Below, in pieces: positions 1-12,204 of a stretch of DNA of 64,000 nucleotides. Position numbers and translations under genes: made by a program. Source of the stretch: Posidonia oceanica. Lineage: Eukaryota > Streptophyta > Magnoliopsida > Alismatales > Posidoniaceae. Below the pieces are notes generated by a model that saw only the letters and a program-made list of their open reading frames with translations, was not told where the DNA came from and searched no databases. The stretch spans positions 51,904,001 to 51,968,000 of the forward strand of contig JAZBRS010000035.1 in the NCBI GenBank assembly GCA_037176725.1, in the 5' to 3' direction. Position 1 is the first letter of the stretch. Every line of letters starts with the position of its first letter.

Positions 1-140
1 AATGTTGGATTTTAACGTTTGGTTTGAGGGTTTGTTTTGGGATTTGGAAAGAGTTTGATTTGGAGTTTGGTTTTAGGATTGGAGCCACTAGAGAGAGATT
101 CCACCAATTCAGCCTGTCAAAATGGGGTGTCCGCTTTCTA
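1..140 (-). repeat. Element A 3' LTR, inner end only
   Basis: The stretch ends in CCTGTCAAAATGGGGTGT, which matches the inner LTR edges at 24880-24911 (D) and 49120-49142 (C). Here the final CAACA of the LTR edge is replaced by unrelated sequence, so the boundary is damaged. It lies on the correct side of A's integrase to be the 3' LTR of a minus-strand element. The rest of this LTR is outside the window. Confidence 0.55.
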
Positions 141-721
141 ATCCTTGTTGGGTTGCTATTCCCTTGGCCTTTTCAATCCTTGACTACCCAGGGTTGCTTA
201 CTCCTTGCCTGTCAGTGCGATAGGATGGGGGAGGCTTGAGATATAGCAAACTCTCGACTTTGGCTCAGGTTTTGAGTTCCGCTTGCCCATTTTGGTCCTT
301 AATGTGCCTTTAACTTTCTAGGATTATATTTTTCTGGTTCATGGACAGCTTTCTTGGCTATCTTCTGCACTCTTTGGATAGCTCTTTGCTGGCCTCTTTT
401 ATTTGGATAGTTTCTTTTACTGCCTCTTTTCCCTTTTTCCTCACTTGGACAGCTTCTTTGTTGCCTTCTTTCCTCTCAGTTTGGATAGCTTTTTCTGCTG
501 CTGTCTTTTCTAGGCGCTTTCTAAGTTATTCGGCAAGTGGCTCGTACCATTAGCCTCTGCTCTGAGCCTACCTTTCCCTTACCTCCCCATGCAACGTGTA
601 TGTGCAGACAGGTTAAAGTAAGGGTCCCCCTAGGTGTTCCTCTTCCTATTAGCTTTGGGAACCTCTCCCCCTTCCAGCTTAATGTTAGGCCCTAGGTCTT
701 TTATTGGCACAAGCATGTTGA
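141..721 (-). other. Element A 3' noncoding region
   Basis: No gene is visible. Between about 340 and 500 there is a degenerate repeat of roughly 40 bp whose units contain TTGGATAGCT or TTGGACAGCT followed by a C/T-rich tail, about five copies. This matches the position of the hypervariable, repeat-rich 3' untranslated domain of Tat/Ogre elements, between integrase and 3' LTR. No polypurine tract can be identified. Confidence 0.4.
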
Positions 722-1674
722 TCAAGGGTAGTACCTTTTCAGGTGCATTGCATTCCAAGGGTCAGGAAGATCTGCCCCGTTTTGGGACAACCAATAAGCA
801 TTCCCTGGATATGGAGCAACCACTATGTAAGGTCCTTCCCAATTTGGCTTCAGCTTTTCCTTAGGGTGGGGCTTATTATTAGGCAGTATCTCTTTGAGCA
901 CTAGATCACCAATGTTAAATTTGTGTTTGATTACTTTCTTTTGATATCCTTTGTCGGTAGACGCGTGCCTATTTGGCTGCTGCCAGTCGTTTCTCATCAA
1001 GGAGTTCTAAGTGAAGGCCTTCCTCTTTTCCTTGGTGGACATTCCTCTATCAATTTGAACTCTTAATGAGGGGATCAGGATCTCATATGGGACTACCGCC
1101 TCCATCCCAAAGGCTAAGGCATAAGGTGTTTGACCCGTTGCCGTCCTTACGGTGGTGCAGTATACCCATAGTACATTTACAAGCTTATTTGACCAATCCG
1201 ATCCCATAGCGTCTTCTACTGTCTTTTTAATGATTTTACTAAAGTCTTATTAGTAGCTTCTGCTTGGCCATTTCATTGTGGATAATAAGGAGAGGAGTGG
1301 TGTAGAGTGATACCGAACCTTTTGCATAACCTGTTGAACTCCTTCGAGATGAAGATTGGCCCGTTGCCTGCTACTAAGGCTTTAGGAACCTCGAACCTTG
1401 CGATGATGTTCTGTTGTACAAATCGACACAAGGCTGCAGCCTTGATGTTCACGAATGCTTTTGCTTTGGCCCATTTGGTGAAGTACTCCGTTGCTATGAG
1501 GATGAAGGTGCTGCCCTTTCCTTGTTGAATAGGCCCGACCACATCAAAGGCCCACATGGAGAAGGGCCATGGTGCTGATAAAGCATGAAGTGCTGAAGCT
1601 GGAGCATGGATCTTGTTGGCATGTAGTTGGCAGCTTTTGCACCTTTTGACTATGCTTGCACAGTCCGCTTCCAT
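722..1674 (-). pseudogene. Element A integrase (decayed)
   Basis: Three open pieces in sense order cover an integrase. Residues from 1674 to 1273 give the end of the HHCC zinc region (RCKSCQ) and the catalytic core with WAFDVVGP as first Asp block. The second Asp block reads VAGNGPIF, where the family norm is S-D-N-G, so the second catalytic Asp is lost. A UGA follows YYPQ at 1273. The piece at 1207-1007 continues the core with FGMEAVVPYEILIPSLR and ends in UAG. The piece at 1000-722 is the C-terminal domain, with GDLVLK, KPNWEGPYIV and the terminal MHLKRYYP. It directly follows A's reverse transcriptase and RNase H. It cannot encode an active enzyme. Family assignment is firm; the exact stop history is my hand translation. 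Confidence 0.9.
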
Positions 1675-1689
1675 GGTAGGCCAATAGTA

Positions 1690-3297
1690 TCATCTTCTAA
1701 TAATTATCTTGGCCATAAACTGAGAGTTGATATGGCCCCTGCAAACTCCTTCATGTGTCTCCTTGAGGATTTCAGCTGCTTCTGACGCGTCCACACATCG
1801 GAGTTCAATCCCTAGGGGTGTCCTCCAGAATAGTGTGTTGGCTTTGATGTAATATTTGGTAGCCATCCTCCTTAGGGCTTCTTTGTCCTTGCAAGTTGCG
1901 AATGTTGGGAAGGTGCCATCGTGTATGTGATTCCAGATGTCATAGTACCACGGATTCCCATTGTTGATCTCTATAGTTCCTTGATAACAGACCTCTATGT
2001 GCATTATGTTCTCCTGGCATGGTTCATCCTTGAGTTCTTGTACCCATTCTGCAGCTGATTCTATTGTTGGCGATCTAATTCTCCGCACCATGATGGATTG
2101 TTTGTTTGCCTCTGAGTTGAAAGGGAATGAGGATGCCAATGAAGCTAGAGAATCTGCCAGGATGTTGTTGCTTCTGAGTGTGTGCACATATACTACCCTG
2201 TCTAATTTCTTCAGTAAAACTCTTGCTAAGTTGCGGTATTCCTGTAGCTTTGGTGAGAGGGTTTTGTATTTGTTGAGGACTTGTCGAATGACGAGCTGTG
2301 AGTCCCCCACTATCTTTAGTCTTGTTGCCCCTAGATCGAGAGCCACTCGTAACCCTAGGATTAGAGCCTCATATTCTGCCACGTTGCTGCTTGATGAGAA
2401 GAGTAGTCGCGCAGCAGCAAGGATGACAACGCCTTCTGGAGTGAGGAGTGTTGCCCCTATCCCAACGCCTTGTGAATTAAGTACTCCATCGAAATGGAGG
2501 GTCCATTCTCTAACAAGTGGCATGACACTACTAATTGCAAGGATCTCCTCGTCTGGAAAATCCATTGAAACTGGTTGGTACTCTGACACGGGTAGTCCGA
2601 TGAGTTGATCCGCAATGGCTTGCACCTTGACTGCCTTCTGAGTGATGAATTGTAGGTCAAATTCAGTGAGGAGCATTTGCCATCGTGCTAGCCTTTCAAA
2701 CAGTGTAGGTTTCTCGAATATGTACTTGATATGGTCCATCTTGGCTATGTAGCAGACTCGGTGTGCCAGAAAGTAGTGTCTCAGTTTCTGTGAGGCCCAT
2801 ACCAGGGCTAGGCAGTGTCTCTTGATCTGGGAGTACTTCCTCTCATACTCTACGAATGTTCTGCTCTGGTAATAAATCACTTTCTCTTTCCTCCCAGTTT
2901 CATCATGTTGTGCCAGGAGGACTCCTACCGAGTTATCAGTGACGGCCACATAGAGTAATAGTGGCCTCTCAGCGATTGGAGCAATCAGTACCAGAGGCTT
3001 GAGAAGATACAGCTTTAAATCATCAAATGCGTTTTGACAAGTATGATCCCACTTGAATTCTGTATCGCCTTTTAATAGCTCATAGAATGGTCTACACTTC
3101 TCTGCATGTTGGGAGATGAATCTTCGGAGGAATTGCAGCCTTCCTATGAGTCCTTTGAGCTCCTTGATGTTCTTTGGGGGCGACATGGCTGTTATAGCTT
3201 TGGCTTTTACAGGATCTACTTCTATGCCCCTTTTACTCACTATGAAGCTGAGTAACTTTCCAACAGTAACCTTGAAGACACACTTCTTAGGGTTCAT
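1690..3297 (-). pseudogene. Element A RT C-terminus, two RNase H domains, integrase N-terminus
   Basis: A 535-codon open stretch starts at MNPKKCVF, the RT thumb block (SKRGIEVDPVKAKAI), and runs through the RT connection (LLGR-like GLIGRLQFLRRFI). The first RNase H keeps an Asp in YVAVTDNSVG. A second RNase H follows with FDGV, AEYEAL, GDSQLV and ADSLASLAS, so all four D-E-D-D positions are present. This second RNase H is the diagnostic trait of the Tat clade. The stretch ends in the integrase zinc region (HEGVCRGH) with a UGA before YYWPTMEADC. The upstream boundary is a UAG at about 3326, so the start Met is only the first internal Met. This subfamily is clearly diverged from D. Confidence 0.92.
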
Positions 3298-3840
3298 GTT
3301 GAGGTTGTATTGGTTTGCCCTCTAGAGTACTCTTTCTAATGCTTCAAAGTATCCCACTCTTGTCTTTGATTTTATCGGCAAGTCATCCGTATAACATTCC
3401 ATGCAGTCGTGCATCATGTCGTGAAAGATTGCCATCATAGCCCTTTGGTAGGTGGCTCCAGCATTCTTTAGTCCAAAAGGCATGACTACATAGCATTAAG
3501 TTCCCCATGGAGTGGTGAATGAGGTCTTCTCCTGATCTTCCTCTGCAAGTTTGATTTGGTTGTAGCCGGAGAAGCCGTCCATAAATGAGAGCATTTCATG
3601 GCCTGCAATGTTGTCTATGAGGATGTCTATGTGTGGGAGAGGGAAATCATCTTTTGGGCAAGCTTCAATGAGGTCTCGATAGTGAATACACACTCGCACT
3701 TGACCATCTTTTTTCATTACTAGGACTATGTTGGAAATCCACTCTGGATATACTACAACTCTGATGAACTTTGCCTTATGCAATTTGTCTATCTCTTCTT
3801 TGACTTTCAAGTCAAGGTCTGGTCGCAGACGTCGGAGCTT
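3298..3840 (-). pseudogene. Element A reverse transcriptase core (decayed)
   Basis: The piece 3810-3496 contains YPEWISNIV, KKDGQVRVCIHYRDL, PKDDFPLPHID and MLSFMDGFSGYNQIKLAEED, which are successive RT fingers and palm blocks, and ends in UAA just before the FCYxVMPFGLKNA block. At 3382-3393 the palm active site reads YTDD rather than the usual YVDD; both catalytic Asp are present but the preceding residue is unusual. A UAG near 3326 separates it from the thumb. The region is reverse transcriptase of a Ty3/gypsy element, now interrupted at least twice. Confidence 0.88.
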
Positions 3841-4494
3841 CTACTTTGCTGTCGTTGTGCCTGGCTTGAGAGGGAGCCTGTGCTCCACCAGTAGTGATTC
3901 AAGCCCGGGCATTTCTCCGTAGGAGAAGGCCAGTACCTCGTCATATTTCTTGAGTAGCTTTATCATTCTGACTCGTTCATCTAAGTTGAGTGCAGAGCTT
4001 ATCCGAACTGGTCTTGGATCTTCTTCGGTTCCCAAATTAACTTCCTATGTTTCTTCAGTGGTAACCTTAACTTGCTCATCATATTTCTTCATCATTTCCT
4101 CAAAGATGGCTGGGTCTACCGATTCTTCTTCATCTGGTTCCTCTTCTGTATCCACCAGTTCATAGACTTCATAGTTCCTAGTATTTTTGCCAGTGGTGTT
4201 TGACACTTCTTCAACTAGAAAGATGGCGTGCAATGTGGCTAGCTCCTGTGGGAATGCCGTGGTATAATGACAAACGCTGATCGTCTAGGTGACTGGCACC
4301 TTTCTGACCTGGCCTGCATGCTTAACAAAGTGGTTAGATACTCTTTGTGAGGACATGGTGACAGTTACAACGTCTGAGCCACGTCCTCGACTACTTTCCC
4401 CATTATTAGCTAAACTAGAAAACAAATTACCAGAAAGAAGTTGTACTAAAATAAAATGCTGGAATTGAAAGTAGGAAAGAAATTATTTACAAGA
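3841..4494 (-). pseudogene. Element A linker between protease and RT, truncated
   Basis: Short open pieces (4233-4045 and 4035-3841) are acidic, with EEPDEEESVDPA and later MPGLESLLVEHRLPLKPGTT, matching the acidic linker and the segment just before the RT fingers in D (VGLDIEIVVHNLPLNPDAKP). Upstream of 4240 I recognise nothing: protease, gag, leader and primer site are all missing and the LTR begins abruptly at 4495. An internal deletion therefore removed everything between the LTR and the linker. Confidence 0.6.
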
Positions 4495-6484
4495 TGTAGT
4501 AATCCTGAAATTTTGATCGTCCATGCACGATGCCAAAGCTTGCGTGCACCGATCAAAATAGGCTCACTATATGCGGTAGGATCCGAGGGAAGAAACTTGA
4601 CTCGGAAACGCTGGCAAAAGAAGAAAAAAGAAATGATAAGACAAATCGGAGTCGCCACCAGGTCTATTAAATTGGGAGACAGGGAAAACCGAGGGTAATG
4701 CATGAAAAGACATGCAAAACCGGATGCAAAGAGGGAGCAAAGGGGGTGCGATGCAACACAATGCGATGCTATGCTATGCTATGACTCGTGCCTAGGATGA
4801 AGGAAAAGGTCGATGCAGGCCAAGAGAAAGGACAAGGACTCCTGTTACACACGGGGAAGGTGTTAGGCACCCCCGATACGCCCAAGAGTCGGTCTTTCTT
4901 AGGCAATCTCGCTCGCTAATGCAAGAAGATGCTAGCCTAATGCTTAAATGCAATGAATGTCTGCTTACCATGCATGGGAAATAAACGTGTTATCTATGTG
5001 CTCAGCAACGCTGCTAGTGTTCCGAACTGGGCGAACCCTGGTTCGTGAGAACTCCTAGGCAGTAGGCATCATAGCCCTAATGTAAATGCAGGCGATAAAA
5101 CAAAATTGCAAGGGAAACTAGGCAATGCAAGCGACATGCAAGAGATAAAGCAAAAGCGGGCACGGAAAACGAGGCGAAAGCATGGAAAACAATGCAAGGG
5201 CACGGAAAACGATGCAAAGGCACAGAAGACGATGCAAGGCACGGAAAACGATGCAAAAGTGAGGAAAACGATGCAAAGGCAAGGAAAATGATGCAAAGGC
5301 AAGGTGCAAAACCAAAACACAGGTTAGATAGCATGCATGGGGGTTGCATTACGCATCAGGAGAAATAAAACGCAAAAAACGACGAGCAAAGCAAAATCGG
5401 CATTTTGAAATGATGTTCAGCCAACTGCAAGCATTAGATGCTGGCATCTCCAGTGTCCAACACCTACTAGAGGCAAACAGCATGCAGGTTTTAAAAAAAG
5501 ATGCATTCTAGCTATATGGATGCGATGCAGATGCATAAATGCAGCAAAATAGGATGCATGACATGTAGGGCAAACAGGACAGCAAATTGGAAGCAGATTC
5601 AGAGCAAGATGCAAGCAAAGATCAGCAATCAAAGCAAGCAGGGCATTGGACGCCCGTGGGCATGGCGTCCAACGTTAGACGCCAGAGAGGCTGGCATCCA
5701 ACACAGGCCAGAAGGGACAGCAAAGCAAAAGCATACAGATGATAAATAAAACATGGAAGCATGCATTAGGCTACTGTAAGCAGGCATAAGCAAGACATGC
5801 AAGCAAGGATCACATAAAAATCCAAAAGAATAACAACCGCAATGCGTGCCAGGCATAAAGCTCAACCAGAGCGTTGGACGCGAGCTGAACCAGCGTCTAA
5901 TGTTGAATGCCAGGAACAGCAGCGTACAACGCACTGGGAGGCACAAACACACAAAAACATGCATAAAAACTAGCATATGATCTCTAAAAGCTGAGGAGCA
6001 ATTGCTACTAAGGCTAAGCAAGCCTGTAAACACAAAAATCATGCAAACATATGGATCAGAGCATCATGCAACATTCAAAACCAAAGTGAAAGAGCAGCAA
6101 CGTTAGACGTTGGTGACAGCAGCGTCCAATGTAGGACGCTGAAGCCCCTAGCGTCCAACACAGACAGATAGCAGATCAAGCATGAATTAAACCAAAGATC
6201 AGAGCATTATATTAAGCATGGCATGGCATCTAAAGGCATGGAAGCAAGCTTGAAACAATCACGCACAAGAGGGAGCAATCAAACTACAGCAAAGTAGGAG
6301 CAAGCTCAGCAAAAAGGGGCAGGCAAGCATGCAGGGTGTTAGACGCTGAAAGCACAGCGGCCAACGTTGGATGCGTGCATTCAAGCGTCCAACACCCAAA
6401 AAAGGCAGCAGGCTAAACAAGGGCTAGAAACAGGAATCCAAACCTAGCATGGCATCTATAAACATGAAGAGAACATGCTAGAAC
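4495..6484 (-). repeat. Element A 5' LTR, interrupted by element B
   Basis: The stretch opens with TGTAGTAATCC, the same terminal sequence as C (15131) and E (60919), and carries in the same order the LTR-internal primer-site look-alike (4650-4659) and the conserved block with GGTGTTAGGCACCCC near 4860. Only about 2 kb of an expected 6 kb is present, ending exactly where B's LTR starts. The distal part (5640-6410) holds four inverted-repeat modules built on GTTGGACGC and GCGTCCAAC. A GC-poor tandem region rich in GATGCAAAGGCA-like units lies at 5100-5310. Confidence 0.75.
5640..6410. repeat. Inverted-repeat modules GTTGGACGC / GCGTCCAAC
   Basis: Four clusters pair a GTTGGACGC-like arm with a GCGTCCAAC-like arm. 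The clearest is TTGGACGCC at about 5646 with GGCGTCCAA about nine bases on. Others lie near 5873-5915, 6100-6170 and 6338-6405. Arms vary slightly among clusters, with some G-T pairing. Confidence 0.65.
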
Positions 6485-6689
6485 TGTTGACACTCCATTT
6501 TTTCGATTTTTGTGCTTAGTGGATCTCTCTCTGGTGGCTTCAAAACATGACTTAGAAAACCCTCACCCAAAATCAGGAAAATTAAAAACTTTAGAACCTT
6601 GAAATCAAACCCAAAACCTTAGCCTTTCTTTTAACCTAGGAAAACCTACACAAAACTTAGGAAAATCCATCCACAAAACCCTAGGTCAC

Positions 6690-7440
6690 ACACTCACACA
6701 AAACCCCCCTTAAAACCCAAGCCTTTCACCTTCTTTCTCTTCTGATTATCCTTTTCTCTCTCCTGATTATCCTTTTTCTCTCTCCTGATTATTCTTTTCT
6801 CTCTCCTCCTTATCCTCCTTCACTTTCTCCTTCTTTTCCTCTCTTTCTTTCCTCTTTTCTTGCTCTCCAATGGGCCCACCCCATTCTCCTATCTTCTCTT
6901 TATTTTATTCTTATTTTATTTTATTTTATCTTATCCCAAGTTATTTGATCTTTAATTTATTTTCTTCCCTCATTTTCTTTCTTTCTTTCCTTCTTTCTTT
7001 CTTTCTTTCTTTCTTTCTTTTCCTTTCCCCACATTAAACCCTAAACCCTAACAACCAAATCCACACCAAAACCCATTCAAAACCCTAAACCCTAGACCTT
7101 CCAAAAACCCTTCAAAAATTCCATTTAAAACCTTAGAAAACCTTAGATTAAACCCAAGGTCAAACTCTAGAAATCTAAGGTCACACACACACAAACCCCC
7201 ATCCAAACCCAAGCCTTACACCTTCTTTCTCTTCTGATTATCCTTTTCTCTCTCCTGATTACCTTTTTCTCTCTCTTGATTATTCTTTTCTCTCTCCTCC
7301 TTATCCTCCTTCTCTTTCTCCTTCTTTTCCTCTCTTTTTCCTCTTTTCTTGCTCTCTAATGGGCCCACCTTATTCTCCTCTCTTCCCTCTATTTTATCTT
7401 TATTTTATTTTATTTTATTTTATTTTATCATAACCCATGT
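6690..7440. repeat. 480-bp tandem duplication inside B's LTR
   Basis: The segment from about 6680 (GGTCACACAC, then CCAAGCCTT and C/T-rich sequence with repeated CTGATTATCC) recurs from about 7160 in the same order, including the GGGCCCACC word and an ATTTTATTTTATT run. Two copies are present, diverged by small indels. The minus-strand LTRs carry single versions of the same purine-rich block near 24440-24520. Confidence 0.75.
6973..7024 (+). repeat. (TTTC)n microsatellite
   Basis: Near-perfect TTTC tetranucleotide run in the C/T-rich part of B's LTR. Confidence 0.9.
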
Positions 7441-7524
7441 TATTTGAGTTTTAATTTCTTTTCTTCCCTTCCTTTCTTTTTTATTTCCTTCTTCCTTTCT
7501 TTCTCACTTTTACTTTTTCCATAT

Positions 7525-7810
7525 TAAACCCTAAACCGTAATTCACTCCTAAACCCTAAATCCCTAAACCCTAATCCACATCAAAACCCAAAACCCTAAA
7601 ACCCTAAACTCTAATCCACACCAAAACCCTAAAACCCTAAAACCCTAAACCCTAATCTACATCAAAACCCAAAACCATATTAAACCCTAAACCCTAATCC
7701 ACTCAAAAAACCCTAACCTAAACCCTAAACCCTAAACTCCAAAACCCTAAACCCTAATCAAGACCCTAATAAAATCCTAATCAAGACCCTAAAAAATTTA
7801 AAACCCTAAA
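7525..7810. repeat. Telomere-like CCCTAAA degenerate array in B's LTR
   Basis: The heptamer CCCTAAA or the telo-box AAACCCTAA recurs more than a dozen times, interspersed with CCACATCAAAACC-like spacers. CCCTAAA is the common plant telomere repeat. The spacing is irregular, so this is not a true telomere tract. A shorter patch lies at 7033-7115. Confidence 0.85.
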
Positions 7811-8220
7811 ACCTAAATCCAATCCATGCAAATTCAAATCACAATTACAACCCAATTAAACTATTCAAAGTCCCAAGCCCACTTAAAATGCAAAGCCCAT
7901 ATTTAAACCTAATTAAGAATTAAAACCAATTTGAATTTAACAACTAAAGTCAAAACCCACTTAAACAAATCAAAACTCATTTTAATTTAAAACCAAGTAA
8001 AGTCAAAACACATCCAAACTCATTAAAAAATAAACTAAACCCCATTTAAAAAAATCCTAAAACCCATTTAAAACATAAAGTCTATCCCAACTTGAATTTA
8101 ATCAATTTAAACATTCAACAACCAAATCCATTTAAACTAATTCAAACCTAAATTAATTAAAATCAAAGCAAAAATCCAAACCAAGCCCAAGGCCCATTAA
8201 GCCCTTTTTTCCTTCCTCTC

Positions 8221-8255
8221 CTTCTTCTTCTTCTTCTTCTTCTTCTTCTTCTTTT
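8221..8255 (+). repeat. (CTT)n microsatellite
   Basis: About eleven CTT units in B's LTR, flanked by C/T-rich sequence. It creates spurious poly-Lys/Arg open frames on the minus strand. Confidence 0.92.
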
Positions 8256-11200
8256 CTTTCTTTTTTTCTCTTTTTCCACCTTTCTTCTCAGCAGGCCCAA
8301 GCCCATGATCTCCTCCTTCATTTCTTTTTTCTTCCTTCCCTCTCTCCTGCCCAAACTTCCTCCAAAAAACCAACACCCAACACCATCCTCTGCAGACCGA
8401 ACCTTCACCCCAATTCCTCACCACTCTCTCCCACGAACCCATACCAACACCAACTTCTCTACACAGACCGAACCCAACCTCACCAGCACCCAAATCTCCT
8501 CTGTAGATCAAACCCAGACCAACCCCATCCTCAAACAAACCAACACCCAACTCTCTCCCAAACCCAATCTGCACAGACCCAGCACCTAAACCCTGAACCC
8601 AAGCTCACCCAGACCAACACCGACACCACCAGACCGGACCCAGAACTCCTCAGACCTCACAGCTCACCACAGCTCACCACTCATCACAATTCACCACAGT
8701 CCACCCCCCCATTAACTCCACCTGACGCCCTCCAAGACTTCTTTGGCCAACCTCAAACCAAGCCACACCCTTGCCCCGCGTCACCACCGTCCGGCCTCCA
8801 CCCTCACACACAGAGACTGCCACAGCCCAGAAACTTCGGTTTGAGCAACGACTTCGTTGCCCAAGCATCTGCCACCCTTCCAAACCTCGAGCCACGTCCC
8901 CTCTCGCGCCCAATAGCCCCCAATTGCCCACGCAAGCTCTATGCATCTCGTGATCCATTTTCGAACCCAATGCACCCAACAAAACCAGGGGATTTTCCCA
9001 ACGTCTCAAACCAACACACACTTCTGAGAGCATCCTGAGCTTCGTGAGAGTTCCCTCGAGTGATCCCTTACCTCACCACCTCCAGAAGCCAGTAGAGAGA
9101 GAGAGCAATCTGGTGAGAGCCACAGAAGAGATAGGAGAGAGAATTATTCTCCCGAGTGCAACTCCGGCCACCTGTATGTGGAAAGGAGGAGAAGGACCTC
9201 TGTCGCCTCAGAAACCTCCTCCGCACCTCCACGGCCTCGCCCGGAGCCCTCCAGCGCGTCACGACCGGCTACGAAGCCAGCTCCGCCTCGTAGCACAACC
9301 ACAGAAGCTCCACGAGCTCGCCGGACGTCCCCGCACGCTCCAACAGGTAAACAACTCTTCCTCTAGCTCCGCCTCGTCCCCCTCTAGCTCCCCATGCTTT
9401 TATTTGCTCGTTTCACGCCCTGTGTACCGCCAAAGCCTCGCCGAAGTCCCCTTCTTCTCCAGCACCGGCCGCCGGTGCAGCAAGCTCGTCGCGCACTCCA
9501 GCCGTCCATCGCCGCTGCTAGCACCTCACCGCACCGCCCAAGCTCCGCCAGACCTCCTGCTGGCTAGCCCGAGCCCCACCGAAGCAGCTCCGCCGCGCTG
9601 AGTCTTACCCAGCGAGCTGCGGCACGGGCACTGTCGCTTCTATTATTTTTATTCGCATTAGTTTTGTTTTGTTTATTTTTTTTCTTAACTTAGATAGTTT
9701 TCCCTTGCATTGCACTTGTTCCTCTTAGTTTTAATCATTTGCACTTAGGTCCAGCCATAGTTTATGTTTCATTTAAATCTGAATTAAAACTATATAACAT
9801 TGCATGAAATTCCTGTCTTTTCTTTTATTTTCGTTTCAGTCCTGCTGTAGTTTAAAAACTTATGATATTATTTACTTGCAGCCCAGCTATTTATTTTTAT
9901 TGCATCTTAGTCCCTCTATAGTTCAAAGCATTTTATTTTCTTTTAGTTTTAGTCCTGTTATTTATTTTTATTGCATCTTAGTCCTGCTGCAGTTCAAAAT
10001 AGTTTAGCTTTCTTTAGTTTTAGTCTAGTATCTTATTTTCTTTACATTCAGATCCTTTAGTTGATTAATATCATTTAATTCCTTATTTTTAGCTTATTAC
10101 ATTGCACTTTTTATCTTGTATTATTTTATTATTACTTTCCAGTCCTTTGATTGTTAGACATGTCATTTAATTTGCATTAAAACATTATTGTATTGCATAA
10201 AACCCCAACATGTTTCTTTTATTGCATCTCAGTCCCTGGAAATGTGTTGTGTCTTATGTTTTCTTGTTTTTAAGCCCCCAGACTTTGTTTTATTTGCATT
10301 TGGGTCCTTTGCACATCAACTATGGCATATTTTTGCTTCTTTTTGGACTTGCTGTTTGGTCCAAAGGTTTCTGTTATCTGCATCCAGGTCCTTCTGAGCT
10401 TGAAAACCCCCCTAGGTTTCTGTTTTGTTTTGCAGTTAAGCCCTTAACTTTTTAAAAGATTGCATGTTGATCCTTCCAATGCTATGTGGCTTTCATGAGG
10501 TTTTCTTCTGACTTTGCTTTCAAGCCTAGAGGCCTATTTAGGTTGCACCTAGATTTTTGAACATTACTGTGGCTGTGCATGCTTGATTTTTTCTAGACTT
10601 GCTATTTAGTCCTGTTTTCCTGAAAATTGCACTTGGGTCCCTGGGGCCATCTCTTGTGGTTTTTAAATGCTTCTTGGCCTTGTTTCTCCTGTCCAAACTT
10701 TTCCAAAGTTGCATGAGGATCTCCTGTAGGTTTTCTTTTTGGGATTTGCGCCTATTTGCTGGCTTTACATTTTAGCCCATAAGTTTTCTAAATTTGCATT
10801 TAGGTCCTTCATTGACCAATTGCATGTTTGCTTTGTATTTTTGTTGCATCTGGCCCCTACTGCCCCCCCCCCCCCACACACACATTGCTACACTTGCATC
10901 CCTGCATGCACCTATCATGTTTGCACTGCATTTTTGCCATGTTTTGCACATAGACCCCTACACTTTTTCCTATTTGCACATAAGTCCCTACACTTGCATT
11001 TTTACACACATATCGCACACACATCTTTGCACATTGCACCTAGACACCTGTTTAGGCACCTACCAACATCCTTAACACTTTTGCATGCACACATCCTGCA
11101 TTGCACGCCCTTAGAGACTATTTGCACTTAGGTCCCTACCTTTTCTAGCCCTTGGGCCTTTTGCCTTGGAACTTGGATAATTTCCGATCGGACCGTCGGA

Positions 11201-11764
11201 TCTTCGCAACCAAGCTACCCGGATCATCCTGGCAGAGTGGGCTTTCATGCTGACCAAGGTTATCTCAGATCGAGCCTCAGATCTCCAAGGTAAGTCCATC
11301 TGCATCATTGCAAATCATTTGTTGCCTATCATTTGCATTGCATGCATTGTTTTTCGCACCTCGTTTTCCATGCATGTAGATTAGGGCTTCCCCTCTTGCC
11401 TATCTACTCTGCCTCCTCTTTTCGCGTCTTTTTAGTGTCTTTGGGTTGAGTTTTTCCTTGGATTCACTACTGATCGCGGCCTTCTTCCCCCTTTTCCACG
11501 ATCCAATTGCACCACGAGCTTTGGGCAGCGTGCGAGACACATCGTGGGACGGTTTAGTGGGAAACAGTCGTAGGATAGTGGTGATCCCTCCGCTTGCTTT
11601 CTTTCCCCTTTACAGGTCTTCACACCCACATTGTGTGGTTCTTATCCGGTGTTTGTTTCACACTCACATCGCTTGTCTCTCCTTTGCATTCGGGCTGGCT
11701 GCCCTAACTGCCCGATTGACGCCCGTCATGTCGTTTAATCTTCCCCTTAGCTAGTCGTACTCCT

Positions 11765-11950
11765 GCATTGCATGGCTTTTTCGATGTTTTGCTTTCACGC
11801 TTGCATCGCTTGTTTTCTGCCTGGATTTGCTTTCCCCTTTGCTTGTCGTACCCCTGCATTGCATGGCTTTTCCGATGTTTTGCTTTCACGTTTGCATCGC
11901 TTGTTTTCCGCCTGGATTTGCTTTCCCCTTTGCTTATTGCACCATTGCAT
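11765..11950 (+). repeat. 91-bp tandem duplication in B's LTR
   Basis: GCATTGCATGGCTTTT recurs at 11765 and 11856 with near-identical following sequence through GGATTTGCTTTCCCC. Two full copies, the second followed by a diverged partial one. Confidence 0.85.
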
Positions 11951-12204
11951 TGTGTGGTTTAATCGCTGTTTTGTTTTAATCGCTTGCATTTGCATTAGGG
12001 CAGTGATGCTTACTGCCTGGAGTTCTCACAAACCAGGGTTCGCCCGGTTTGGAACACAGACAGCGCTGCTGAGCACTTAGATTGCACATTTAATTCCTTG
12101 CACGCATTCTATCACTTAGAACACACATTGGAGTATCTAATTAGGCATTCATGGCACTTAGGCATTCAAAGCATGCATTTTCCCTCAAAAGCGAGCGTAA
12201 GCCT

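Noticed and set aside
141..160. Polypurine tract of element A next to its 3' LTR
   Set aside because: The sequence after the damaged LTR edge is not purine-rich on the sense strand.
5069..5349. Minus-strand ORFs with FPCLCIVF-type repeats in LTR A
   Set aside because: They arise from a short tandem repeat (GATGCAAAGGCACGGAAAAC type) and have no conserved counterpart.
7525..7810. True telomere or interstitial telomere tract
   Set aside because: Heptamers are irregular and separated by LTR spacer words; the sequence lies within an LTR with defined ends.
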